This document shows, piece by piece, positions 7,884 to 16,388 of a stretch of DNA of 64,000 nt. Each line of letters begins with the position of its first letter. Positions within the stretch are counted from its first letter, which is position 1. The stretch comes from Kaistella pullorum (lineage in GTDB: Bacteria; Bacteroidota; Bacteroidia; Flavobacteriales; Weeksellaceae). The translations under genes and the position numbers were made by a program. The stretch spans positions 490,374 to 554,373 of the forward strand of contig NZ_JACSPS010000001.1 in NCBI RefSeq assembly GCF_014837035.1. Direction: 5' to 3'. The notes beneath the pieces are model-generated. The model was given only the letters and a program-made list of their open reading frames with translations, was not told the DNA's origin and did not search any database.

Positions 7884-9566
7884 TTAAGGCTGCCTGTTCT
7901 GGCGCAGTTCCTTGATCAGTTTAATCTGTTCCGCAAAATAAGATTTCTTTTCGGGAAACTTCTCCGTCAGTGTTTCGTAGGCTTTTATCGCTTTGGCGTA
8001 AAGTTTCTGATCCATGTAAAGTTTTGCGAGCGTTTCAGTCATCAGGTGTGAGATGTTGTCGCCGCGGTCTTTAACCACAAAATCCGATTCTTCCTTAAGC
8101 TTGGAAATCTTTGGCTCTTTTACGATAAAATTCTCGATCACCTTTTCTTTCTCCACTTCTTTTGAAACCTGCGGCACCTCCGGTGTGCGGTCAATTTTCA
8201 ACCACTTCTGCCAGGTATTGATGAAAACCGGAACATTACTGGCCTCCTCTGTTTCCTGTGGTTCGACGTGGTCTTTCAGATCGCGGATCAAATCTTCAGC
8301 AGCCGTAGTTTCGAGCGAGGTAACTTCCTGGGTGAAAAATGAAATATTAAATGCAGAATCTTCAGAATTCTCCGCTGCGAAAACCGAGTTTTCAGCTTCA
8401 ATATCAGCACTTTTTGCAGGTATTTCTTTCTTATCTTCAGATTGCAATAAAAGCGCGTCCGGTGTGTTTCCTGAAAAAGACATTGGCTTCCAACCATCAG
8501 TAGGTTTGCTGTCTGTTGCGGCCGAATCCTCATTATTTTCAGTACCCTGGTCTTCAATTTCCAAAGATTTTTCAGCATTGTGAGAATTTTCAAAGACTGT
8601 TGATTCAGTTGTTTCTTTTTCCTCATCCTTCACTTCAAAATCCTGCACATCGGCGAAATCTAAACCTTTATCAAGTATTGTTTCGCTTTCCGGCTCAGCG
8701 ATTCGGCGACGCTTTTTCATTTTCGCTTCCACTTCCGCAATAAGTTGCTGCATCTCGAGCTCATGTTTGGAAGGTGATACTTCTGACACATGCTTCATTG
8801 CAGGAGAAACCGGCGTTGCAGAAAGCTTCACTTCGGGCAGGAAATCCTCCGTGCCGTGGAAATTTACTGATGTGCCCGCCCCTTTAACTTCCTCTTCTTG
8901 CACTTCAACCGTATCGGTTGCAGCATCCTTTATTGGATCTGTATCGATCACTTGCGCGCCTTCATTCCCCGATTCTTCGGGAATTTCGGGAAGATCCGGG
9001 GTTTGCGGAACAAGAGGAACTGTCTCAGAAACCGTCTCCGGATCACTTTGAGAAACATTAGGTTTTTCGATTTCCTTTTGGTTTTCAACAGGCTGTGTGG
9101 TGATCACGCCACTTTCTCTGCTTTGTTCGATGTCAATCGCAACCTGTTCACGCTCCAGAAAATCTTCTTCGCCTTCAAACAAAATTCGGTTCAGTTCGCC
9201 GTTTACGTGCACTTGCTTTGGTGCTTCGCGTTCTTCAGCTATGATTTCAGTATAAACTTTAGAATCCTGAACAACCGCTACTTCTGCTTCTCCAACCTGT
9301 GGCTCAGAAGCCACTTTCATTTCTGGTGTTGGAGCAGTTTTCTTATTGATAAATTGATAGATGTTCTTTTTATCGGTAGTATACGCGGCAGTTTCAGATA
9401 AAACCTCAGTGTAACTTTCCGGATTCAGCCTGTGTGTAGCATAAAGATATAACGCCCTGATACTTTGCGAATAAGGTGTTTTTTCGATTTCAGACTGAAG
9501 CAGTTTTAAATCACTGCTTACTACCAAATCCGGCGCTTTTACCAATTCTAAGATTCTTCCCTTCAT
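7884..9566 (-). CDS. Conserved acidic protein with C-terminal TPR
   Basis: This is a 560-residue protein without a signal peptide. The N-terminal 75 residues (MKGRILELVKAPDLVV...) are a compact, probably helical domain. Residues about 80-480 are low-complexity and rich in Glu, Val, Thr, Ser and Pro, and look disordered. The C-terminal 60 residues form TPR-like helices (ETLAKLYMDQKLYAKAIKAY, followed by TLTEKFPEKKSYFAEQI). Function is unknown. It starts directly after lptE (1 base between) in a cluster I recall as conserved in flavobacteria, which suggests an envelope-related role. Confidence 0.78.
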   Translation of the reverse strand: MKGRILELVKAPDLVVSSDLKLLQSEIEKTPYSQSIRALYLYATHRLNPESYTEVLSETAAYTTDKKNIYQFINKKTAPTPEMKVASEPQVGEAEVAVVQDSKVYTEIIAEEREAPKQVHVNGELNRILFEGEEDFLEREQVAIDIEQSRESGVITTQPVENQKEIEKPNVSQSDPETVSETVPLVPQTPDLPEIPEESGNEGAQVIDTDPIKDAATDTVEVQEEEVKGAGTSVNFHGTEDFLPEVKLSATPVSPAMKHVSEVSPSKHELEMQQLIAEVEAKMKKRRRIAEPESETILDKGLDFADVQDFEVKDEEKETTESTVFENSHNAEKSLEIEDQGTENNEDSAATDSKPTDGWKPMSFSGNTPDALLLQSEDKKEIPAKSADIEAENSVFAAENSEDSAFNISFFTQEVTSLETTAAEDLIRDLKDHVEPQETEEASNVPVFINTWQKWLKIDRTPEVPQVSKEVEKEKVIENFIVKEPKISKLKEESDFVVKDRGDNISHLMTETLAKLYMDQKLYAKAIKAYETLTEKFPEKKSYFAEQIKLIKELRQNRQP

Positions 9567-9567
9567 A

Positions 9568-10104
9568 TTACCAGTTAGCGACGATGTCGTTAAAAATTTT
9601 ATTAATAATCCTTTCGTTTACCACCTTCACCTGTGATGCTTCTATCGCATTGATATCAAGGTCGCTGCTGAAAACCGCCTCATCCGAATAGGTACGGTCA
9701 AAGCTTTTTTCAGGTTCGATCTTATTCTCATAATGAACTTTTACGGTTATGGTGAGCTTATTCTGTGCAGCCTGAATATTGCCGCCGGGAGCGTTCACAG
9801 CAGACGATATCGTGGTGGGCGTGATTGCATAATCGGTGATTTCACCTTCTATCAGGATATCGGGATTTTCCGCGGCTCCTTTGAGTGTGGTGCGCTGCAG
9901 GAACCGGTTTTGAATATCCGTGGAAAACTGCTGTGCCAGATTCGGGTTCATCAGCGCAGCATTATTAGGAAAATCCCGTATAAGAATTGTCTGTGTTTCA
10001 GGACTCAGAGATGAGCCCGTGAAAGAGTAACAACCCTGCAAAATAACGACAGCCATTAAATATAACGGCGCCAGAATTTTTGTTTTATTTAAATCGTACC
10101 TCAT
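9568..10104 (-). CDS. lptE: LPS-assembly lipoprotein LptE
   Basis: LptE plugs the LptD barrel and helps deliver lipopolysaccharide to the outer leaflet. The 178-residue protein has a lipoprotein signal ending ILQGC (Cys at about 24), then CYSFTGSSLSPETQTILI, the hallmark of Bacteroidota LptE. I take the ATG at 10102-10104. A longer frame starts inside the sigma-54 regulator but would put 30 charged residues before the signal. The gene starts 1 base after the regulator stop, indicating translational coupling. Confidence 0.88.
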   Translation of the reverse strand: MRYDLNKTKILAPLYLMAVVILQGCYSFTGSSLSPETQTILIRDFPNNAALMNPNLAQQFSTDIQNRFLQRTTLKGAAENPDILIEGEITDYAITPTTISSAVNAPGGNIQAAQNKLTITVKVHYENKIEPEKSFDRTYSDEAVFSSDLDINAIEASQVKVVNERIINKIFNDIVANW

Positions 10105-10105
10105 C

Positions 10106-11383
10106 TTAATCTTCAAGATTATACTGCTTAATTTTTCGGTAGAGCGTGCGTTGCGAAATCCCAAGTTCATCCGCAGCCTTGTTTCTCCGGCCATTATACT
10201 TTTCGAGAGCTTTTACTATTAATTCACGCTCATTATTTTGAAGCGAAAGTGAAGTTTGTTTGGTTTCCTCAATCTCGATATCTTCTACCTCACCATAGTC
10301 ATCACCACTCTCCGTCATCATGTTTTGATTTGGGAACTGGTTATTTGAGTTCTCGAAATACAACAGAGAATTCGTATTTGCGTTTGCAGTGTCCGGCGTG
10401 AAGACGCGGTTTATCAGGTTTTTCTCGTGATGGCTCAGATCATTATTGCCTCTGTTCTTAATGAGCTCGGAAGTAAGTGATTTCAAGTCATTAAGGTCAT
10501 TTCGCATATCAAAAAGAATCTTGTACATAATCTCGCGCTCCGAACCGAAATCCTGGCTGCCACTGCCCGAATTTTTTTGAACGATAGCCGGCAAATTATT
10601 ATGTTGCGGGATGTATTCTGAAAGTTTAATCGCGTTTACCGAACGGTTTTGTTCTACCACGGTCATCTGCTCTACGAGGTTTCGAAGCTGGCGCACATTT
10701 CCGGGAAACGGGTATTTTTCCAGGTAATTTACGGCATCGTCTGTCAGCATCAGTTCCGGCATGCGGTACTTTTCGGCAAAATCTATTGCGAACTTCCTGA
10801 AAAGCAGATGGATATCACCTTTTCGTTCGCGCAGTGGCGGCATATCGATCTGAACCGTATTCAATCGGTAATAAAGATCCTCCCGGAACCGGCCGTCTTC
10901 GATGGCCTTGAGCATATTCACGTTGGTTGCAGCTACAATTCTTACATCGGTCTTCTGCACCTGTGACGAACCTACTTTCATAAATTCACCGCTTTCCAAA
11001 ACCCTCAAAAGCCGTACCTGCGTCTGCAAGGGCAGTTCACCCACTTCATCTAAAAAGATGGTTCCGCCGTCAGCTACTTCAAAATATCCTTTACGCGTGG
11101 AAGTTGCGCCAGTAAAAGCACCTTTTTCATGACCAAAAAGTTCAGAATCAATCGTTCCTTCCGGAATGGCACCGCAGTTGACCACGATGTATGGCTGATG
11201 CTTACGGCGGGATTCTCCGTGAATTATTTTTGGGATAAATTCTTTTCCAACACCAGATTCACCCATTACCAAAACCGAAATATCTGTCGGAGCAACCTGT
11301 ATCGACTTTTCAAGCGCGCGGTTGAGTGCGGGATAGTTCCCGATGATGCCGAATCTTGCTTTTATAGATTGTAAATCTGCCAT
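10106..11383 (-). CDS. Sigma-54-dependent activator lacking a receiver domain
   Basis: This is an AAA+ enhancer-binding protein of 425 residues. The AAA+ domain has Walker A GESGVGKE (41-48), the sigma-54 contact loop GAFTGA (88-93) and Walker B GGTIFLDEVGEL. The C-terminus is a Fis-type HTH (NGRRNKAADELGISQRTLYR). The protein begins almost at the AAA+ domain, so there is no receiver, GAF or PAS sensor, and control must come from elsewhere. It lies between miaB (28 bases upstream) and lptE (1 base downstream). Confidence 0.92.
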   Translation of the reverse strand: MADLQSIKARFGIIGNYPALNRALEKSIQVAPTDISVLVMGESGVGKEFIPKIIHGESRRKHQPYIVVNCGAIPEGTIDSELFGHEKGAFTGATSTRKGYFEVADGGTIFLDEVGELPLQTQVRLLRVLESGEFMKVGSSQVQKTDVRIVAATNVNMLKAIEDGRFREDLYYRLNTVQIDMPPLRERKGDIHLLFRKFAIDFAEKYRMPELMLTDDAVNYLEKYPFPGNVRQLRNLVEQMTVVEQNRSVNAIKLSEYIPQHNNLPAIVQKNSGSGSQDFGSEREIMYKILFDMRNDLNDLKSLTSELIKNRGNNDLSHHEKNLINRVFTPDTANANTNSLLYFENSNNQFPNQNMMTESGDDYGEVEDIEIEETKQTSLSLQNNERELIVKALEKYNGRRNKAADELGISQRTLYRKIKQYNLED

Positions 11384-11411
11384 TTTTTGAAAATTTTTAA
11401 TTTAAGGAAAA

Positions 11412-12884
11412 TCAGTTTACCTCAACGGAAACGGACTGAACCGTCGTCCCCAAAAGTGTTCCCTGCGTGTTTCCGTGCACCATAACGGACACGATGTCTC
11501 CTAATTTCTGGCCTTCAAGCTTATCAAACACACAAACTGCATTTTGTGAATTGCGGCCTTTCCACTGGTTTTCGTTTTTCTTTGAAGTTCCTTCAATCAA
11601 AACTTCATGAATCCGGCCCACATATCCCTGCATCCTTTTTCGCGAAAGCTCACCCTGCAGAGCGATTACTTCAGCCAAACGGCGCTGCTTCACATCTGCA
11701 GGCACATCATCTTCCATCTTTTTGTGCGCGGGCGTTCCGGGTCTTTCAGAATAGGCGAACATATATCCGTAATCATACCCCACCTCACGCATCAGCGAAA
11801 GTGTCATCTGATGATCTTCTTCTGTCTCACCACAAAAACCGATGATCATATCCTGCGAAAACGCGATTTCTGGAACGATTTTTTTTGCCTGCGCAATCAG
11901 GTCTAAATATTCGTCGCGCGTGTGCTGACGGTTCATTTTCTCCAGCATCCTGTCGCTGCCGCTCTGTACGGGCAGGTGAACGTATTTACAGATGTTCTTA
12001 TGTTTGGCCATGACCTCGAAAACATCCGTCGTCATGTCATGCGGATTCGAGGTCGAGAAGCGGATACGCATTTCAGGAACCGCAGTAGCGACCATATCAA
12101 GCAGTTGCGAAAACTTCACTGCCGTCAGTTTCTGAATTTCAGAGGCGTTTTTAAAATCTTTTTTTGCACCGCCGCCGTACCACAGGTATGAATCTACGTT
12201 TTGACCCAGCAGCGTAATTTCTTTGTAGCCATTTTCCCACAAATCCACACATTCTTTGATGATCGAATGCGGATCGCGGCTTCTTTCGCGGCCGCGCGTA
12301 AACGGAACCACGCAGAACGTACACATATTGTCGCAGCCACGTGTTATGGTAACGAACGCGGTAACACCGCTGCCGCCCAAGCGCACCGGATTGATATCCG
12401 CATACGTTTCTTCTTTTGAAAGAATTACATTTATCGCATCGCGGCCACCATCGGTTTCCTTCAAAAGATTAGGCAGATCCCTATAGGCGTCGGGACCCAC
12501 AACGAGGTCAACCAGCTGTTCCTCCTCTAAAAATTTAGTTTTGAGGCGTTCTGCCATACAACCGAGGACACCCACGGTAAGATTTGGTTTTTCCTTTTTT
12601 AAATTTTTAAACTGAGACAGACGCATGCGTACAGTCTGCTCCGCCTTTTCGCGGATAGAGCATGTGTTCAGCAGGATAAGGTCTGCTTCTTCCTGTTTTA
12701 AAGTGGTATTGTAACCCTGCTCATTCAGGATGGAGGCTACAATTTCAGAGTCTGAAAAATTCATCTGGCAGCCGTAGCTTTCGAGAAAGAGTTTTTTGGA
12801 GTTCTGAGGTTTTTCCGCAATTGCAAAGGCTTCGCCCTGCTTGGTTTCGTCAATATATTTTTCCTGCACGATATTAAAATTCAA
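11412..12884 (-). CDS. miaB: tRNA-2-methylthio-N6-dimethylallyladenosine synthase MiaB
   Basis: MiaB is a radical-SAM methylthiotransferase converting i6A37 to ms2i6A37 in tRNA. The N-terminal MTTase domain starts at [15 protein letters not shown], whose Cys is the first ligand of the auxiliary cluster, with further Cys in [11 protein letters not shown] and VLGCMAERL. The radical-SAM motif [16 protein letters not shown] gives the CxxxCxxC triad. A TRAM-like C-terminal domain ends the protein. At 490 residues it is slightly long because of a 28-residue N-terminal extension. It leads the leftward sigma-54/lptE group. Confidence 0.96.
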   Translation of the reverse strand: MNFNIVQEKYIDETKQGEAFAIAEKPQNSKKLFLESYGCQMNFSDSEIVASILNEQGYNTTLKQEEADLILLNTCSIREKAEQTVRMRLSQFKNLKKEKPNLTVGVLGCMAERLKTKFLEEEQLVDLVVGPDAYRDLPNLLKETDGGRDAINVILSKEETYADINPVRLGGSGVTAFVTITRGCDNMCTFCVVPFTRGRERSRDPHSIIKECVDLWENGYKEITLLGQNVDSYLWYGGGAKKDFKNASEIQKLTAVKFSQLLDMVATAVPEMRIRFSTSNPHDMTTDVFEVMAKHKNICKYVHLPVQSGSDRMLEKMNRQHTRDEYLDLIAQAKKIVPEIAFSQDMIIGFCGETEEDHQMTLSLMREVGYDYGYMFAYSERPGTPAHKKMEDDVPADVKQRRLAEVIALQGELSRKRMQGYVGRIHEVLIEGTSKKNENQWKGRNSQNAVCVFDKLEGQKLGDIVSVMVHGNTQGTLLGTTVQSVSVEVN

Positions 12885-13024
12885 AAAAATATTAAAAGTA
12901 AAAATACGCTGCCTTTAATTTAAAAATACAAAGGCACGTTAAGATTGCAAAGATAAGTAATTTCGTGACAGAATGTCAGTGTATCGGCATGGGAAACGAA
13001 ACCATTAAATAAAAATACACGACC

Positions 13025-13750
13025 TTAATACTCTATTTCCGTACGTGCAGACAAAACATAACTATAACGGTAATCTACGGGCATACCGTTTACTGTAGCG
13101 GGTTTCCAGCGTTTATTGGTTCTTTTGAAAGCATAATAAATCATCCGGTCGAATTCTTCAAGACCTGTTTTCTTGGTTAATACGATGTCTTCGAGTTTTC
13201 CTTCTTTGGTAATAATGAAGTTCGCTTCTACAGTGAAACGGTCATTCCACGAGAAACGTTGCAAATCCAGATTTGCTTTCAGCTGTTTCGAAAAATGAGA
13301 AAGATGTTTTTCGCCACGGTTGTCGTAAACAGGGTAAGTAATGGAAGGCTGATAAGCATCAGCCGCATTCTGAAAAAGAAGTTTCGGGAAAATGGTAAAC
13401 GTTGCGATCGCAGGTTGTTTCACGCCATTGATAACCGCGGGATTCCACGCATCCTGGTATTTTGCCACTTCCCGCGCAAGATATGCTGCACATTTGTTGG
13501 CGGAAAGATACTTTTCGTGCCGGTCTTTCACAAAACTAATGGTCGCGTCGGGATTCACCAATACGGTAAACTGATAAAACTCCGCTTCGTTTGCGCACGG
13601 CTTTATATTCTGTTCCTTAATTATTTCACGAAAATCTTTATAATACGCTTCATAACCTCCAACATAAGGTGTCTGACCATCCGGGAAATCGCTTACGGCC
13701 TGCGAAAAGCTGAAAAGTGGAAGCAGAAAAAAGAGAAATTTTACATTCAT
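13025..13750 (-). CDS. Exported protein with tandem TonB-C-like domains (A)
   Basis: This 241-residue protein begins with a signal peptide (MNVKFLFFLLPLFSFSQ). The C-terminal part resembles a TonB C-terminal domain: EANFIITKEGKLEDIVLTKK followed by RWKPATVNGMPVDYRYSY. The N-terminal part shows the same plan: VLVNPDATISF, then WNPAVINGVKQPAIATFTIFP. There is no TonB transmembrane anchor or proline-rich linker. It is a paralogue of the next gene upstream and its ATG overlaps that gene's TGA by 4 bases. Longer upstream frames only extend it into the neighbour. Confidence 0.75.
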   Translation of the reverse strand: MNVKFLFFLLPLFSFSQAVSDFPDGQTPYVGGYEAYYKDFREIIKEQNIKPCANEAEFYQFTVLVNPDATISFVKDRHEKYLSANKCAAYLAREVAKYQDAWNPAVINGVKQPAIATFTIFPKLLFQNAADAYQPSITYPVYDNRGEKHLSHFSKQLKANLDLQRFSWNDRFTVEANFIITKEGKLEDIVLTKKTGLEEFDRMIYYAFKRTNKRWKPATVNGMPVDYRYSYVLSARTEIEY

Positions 13751-14475
13751 CGGATGATATCTTTTGAGGATAAAGAAAGAGGCATGCTGAAGTTGTAATC
13801 TATAATGATTCCATGAAGCGTCGCAGGCGTCCATTTTTTCTTAATTGATTTCACTGCAGAAATGATGATATCATCATATTCCTTAAGTCCTGACGAATTT
13901 TTAAGCGTTACATTCTCAATAGACCCTTCTTTATTAATTTTAAATTGAACGACTACGGTGACTTTGCCTTTTCCTTTAAGATAAAAATTACTTACGTCAG
14001 TACGATGATTAACAAGCTCCCGAAAAGCATCAATACCGCCCGGGAACTCAGGCTGCACTATCTGATTGTAAGGAGAATAACCATCCTTGTAATTCTCAAA
14101 AAAAGCATCCGGATAAATAAGGTACTGAGCTACGGCTACCGTTGGCTTCCCATCTATCTTTGCCGCTACAAAGCCTGGCATTGACTTTATTACTTCTCTT
14201 GTGAGGGCCACTGCACACTGACTTTCGGGCGCACGCGCGTTATTCCCATCATAAACTATCGCGGTATCATCCTTATCTATGATGATGGGCGCATGGAAAT
14301 ATTCTTTTTTATTTTCACACGGAGACAGTTTTTTCTCAAGAATAATCTTCTGAAAGTCGCTGTAGAAGGCTTCTCTGCCTCCCATATAACTGTGCTGATC
14401 AGGCGGAAAGCTTTTTAGTGTTTGGGCAGATACCAAGCTGTTAATGAACAGAAGAATGCATAAATTTTTCACCAT
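13747..14475 (-). CDS. Exported protein with tandem TonB-C-like domains (B)
   Basis: This 242-residue exported protein (signal MVKNLCILLFINSLVSAQ) is a paralogue of gene A. Both have an N-terminal block with GGREAFYSDF (here) or GGYEAYYKDF (A), and then a Cys in LSPCENKKEY or IKPCANEAEF. The C-terminal TonB-C-like part includes FPGGIDAFRELV, VVVQFKINKEGSIENVTLK and WTPATLHGIIIDYNFSMPL. A second weaker copy of that strand pattern lies at VAAKIDGKPTVAVAQYLIYP. It is translationally coupled to gene A. Role unknown; a periplasmic interaction function is an inference. Confidence 0.75.
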   Translation of the reverse strand: MVKNLCILLFINSLVSAQTLKSFPPDQHSYMGGREAFYSDFQKIILEKKLSPCENKKEYFHAPIIIDKDDTAIVYDGNNARAPESQCAVALTREVIKSMPGFVAAKIDGKPTVAVAQYLIYPDAFFENYKDGYSPYNQIVQPEFPGGIDAFRELVNHRTDVSNFYLKGKGKVTVVVQFKINKEGSIENVTLKNSSGLKEYDDIIISAVKSIKKKWTPATLHGIIIDYNFSMPLSLSSKDIIR

Positions 14476-14497
14476 TTAATTTTTTTTTAAATATATA

Positions 14498-14526
14498 TAA
14501 AAGAACCCTGCAATTGCTTGCAGGGC
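14498..14526 (-). terminator. Terminator after the 160-residue TonB-C-like gene
   Basis: On the minus strand an 8-bp stem (CCCTGCAA / TTGCAGGG) with a 4-base loop is followed by TTCTTTT. It separates the 14534-15016 gene from the two coupled paralogues downstream. Confidence 0.75.
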
Positions 14527-14533
14527 TAACTTA

Positions 14534-15016
14534 CTAAATATCTGAGGCTTCAGTTCTGAAATTCAGCTTTTGCCTTAATTTGGAGTCGGTTGCCACGCCT
14601 CCGCATTTAGCGGGTGTCCACTTCGGGTTCATTCGCCGCAAGGCAAGTTCGAGGTCGCGGTAAAGCAAATTGCTGTTCGGAACTTCCGGCTTCAGCTGAA
14701 AACTCTGCAGATTACCGGCTTTGTTTACGAAAAGGATCAGTTCAAAAGTTCCGTTCACCGAATACAGGCTCGTGTCCAGATAGCTTTGGAGGTTACTAAA
14801 CAGTGTCTGTTTAAAAGCATTTTCGCCACCCGGAAACTGCGCATAAACCGCATTCTCGCATTTCAGACGGTAAAACTCCATCGGGTTATTCAGATCGTAA
14901 TAGATGGAAAGTTTTGCAAGTTCACTCGTATTATCGGAGATATCTGTCTCTTCCACCAGATATTGGGCATTCAAAAAACTGCAGCAGAACACAAACAGTA
15001 CTAATAGCTTTTTCAT
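14534..15016 (-). CDS. Exported single TonB-C-like domain protein
   Basis: This 160-residue exported protein (signal MKKLLVLFVFCCSFLNAQ) shares the FPGGENAFKQTL motif, the strand FELILFVNKAGNLQSFQL, and the WTPAKCGGVATDSKLRQKL ending with the two downstream proteins. That indicates one TonB-C-like domain preceded by a short variable region. It has its own terminator, so it is transcribed separately from the downstream pair. Function unknown. Confidence 0.7.
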   Translation of the reverse strand: MKKLLVLFVFCCSFLNAQYLVEETDISDNTSELAKLSIYYDLNNPMEFYRLKCENAVYAQFPGGENAFKQTLFSNLQSYLDTSLYSVNGTFELILFVNKAGNLQSFQLKPEVPNSNLLYRDLELALRRMNPKWTPAKCGGVATDSKLRQKLNFRTEASDI

Positions 15017-15078
15017 AGGGTGAATTTTGAATAAAGTTACAGATTCCTGACTACTTTCGTCGCTACTGAATGAAGTTT

Positions 15079-16278
15079 TTACAAAACCTCAATCTGATTT
15101 TTGAGCAGATCTTCGAACTCGTCTCTTTTCCTGATGAGATGCGCAGTTCCATCGAGGAACAAAACCTCAGCAGGCTTAAGCCGTGAATTAAAATTTGAAC
15201 TCATCTCAAAACCGTACGCACCGGCATTCCGGAAGACCAAGATGTCGCCTTCGCGCGTTTCGTTCAGTTTGCGGTCCCACGCGAAAGTATCGGTTTCACA
15301 AATGTTACCTACTACTGTATAGATGCGCTGTGCACCTTTCGGGTTCGAAAGATTGTCGATTTTATGATAAGAATCATAAAACATCGGACGGATCAGGTGA
15401 TTGAAACCTGAATTAATACCCGCAAAAACCGTGGCTGTGGTTTGCTTGATGACATTTGTCTTTACCAGCAGATTTCCGCTCTGGCTTACGAGATATTTCC
15501 CCGGTTCAAACCAAAGTTCAAATTTTTTCCCTGATGTCTTTGAGAATTCAGCGAGCGCTTTTTCCACTTTTTTACCTAAAGTTTTCACATCAGTCTCCAT
15601 GTCACCCTCCTGGTATGGCACTTTGAAGCCGCTTCCCATGTCCAGGTATTTTAGATTTGGGAAATGTTCGGCCAGTTCGAACATGATTTCAAGTCCCTGT
15701 AGAAAGACATCCGGATCTTTTATTTCGCTTCCGGTGTGCATGTGAAGGCCTTCTACATTGAGATTGGTGGTTTTCATCACACGCTCGATATGGCGGAGCT
15801 GATGAATTGAAATCCCGAATTTGGAATCGATATGTCCTGTGGAAATCTTATAATTTCCGCCCGCGAAAATATGTGGATTAATTCTGACAAAAATGGGATA
15901 TGAGCCACCATATTTATTACCGAACTGCTCCAGAATAGAGATATTATCGATATTGATGTGCACATTAAGCGCCATCGCTTCTTCTATTTCCGTCAGATCA
16001 ACACAATTGGGCGTAAAAAGAATTTTATTAGCTTCAAAACCTGCGCGAAGGCCGAGTTTCACTTCGTTGATAGAAACACAATCCAGATTTGCGCCCAGAT
16101 TTTTAATGTATTTTAAGATATTAATGTTTGAAAGTGCCTTGCAGGCATAGAAAAACCGAGTAGTCTTGTGGAAACTTGAGGTCAGTTTTTCGTACTGAAT
16201 TCTGATGGATTCAGCGTCATAGACATACGTCGGGGTGCCGAACTGTTCGGCTATTTTTAATAAATCTTTATCGGTCAT
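15079..16278 (-). CDS. lysA: Diaminopimelate decarboxylase
   Basis: LysA catalyses the last step of lysine synthesis, meso-diaminopimelate to L-lysine, with PLP. The N-terminal alanine-racemase barrel has YACKALSN with the PLP lysine at K47, and the phosphate-binding loop MGSGFKVP. The C-terminal part has WFEPGKYLV and GNICETDTFAWDR, whose Cys-Glu pair belongs to the substrate site. Length (399) fits the family. It stands alone, with a TAACTTTG promoter-like element 86-93 bases upstream. Confidence 0.95.
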   Translation of the reverse strand: MTDKDLLKIAEQFGTPTYVYDAESIRIQYEKLTSSFHKTTRFFYACKALSNINILKYIKNLGANLDCVSINEVKLGLRAGFEANKILFTPNCVDLTEIEEAMALNVHINIDNISILEQFGNKYGGSYPIFVRINPHIFAGGNYKISTGHIDSKFGISIHQLRHIERVMKTTNLNVEGLHMHTGSEIKDPDVFLQGLEIMFELAEHFPNLKYLDMGSGFKVPYQEGDMETDVKTLGKKVEKALAEFSKTSGKKFELWFEPGKYLVSQSGNLLVKTNVIKQTTATVFAGINSGFNHLIRPMFYDSYHKIDNLSNPKGAQRIYTVVGNICETDTFAWDRKLNETREGDILVFRNAGAYGFEMSSNFNSRLKPAEVLFLDGTAHLIRKRDEFEDLLKNQIEVL

Positions 16279-16388
16279 TTTATGGTTGTTAAAATATTAG
16301 TGAAGCAGCAAAATGTGAAGTCGATTACCATTTTACCGTCAACCTCTTAAAAATAAGAAGATGCAAAGTTATATTATTTTCAAAAAAC

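Noticed and set aside
8053-8583. Plus-strand open frame of 176 codons.
   Set aside because: It is antisense to the low-complexity region of the acidic TPR protein; its Ser/Phe-rich product is what the complement of Glu-rich codons gives.
13259-13798. Plus-strand open frame of 179 codons opposite the TonB-C-like genes.
   Set aside because: It lies wholly antisense to two genes with signal peptides and paralogous motifs, and its product has no recognisable domain or signal.
16279-16388. Possible lysine riboswitch before lysA.
   Set aside because: Only 110 bases are available and I see no long paired helices of the lysine riboswitch.
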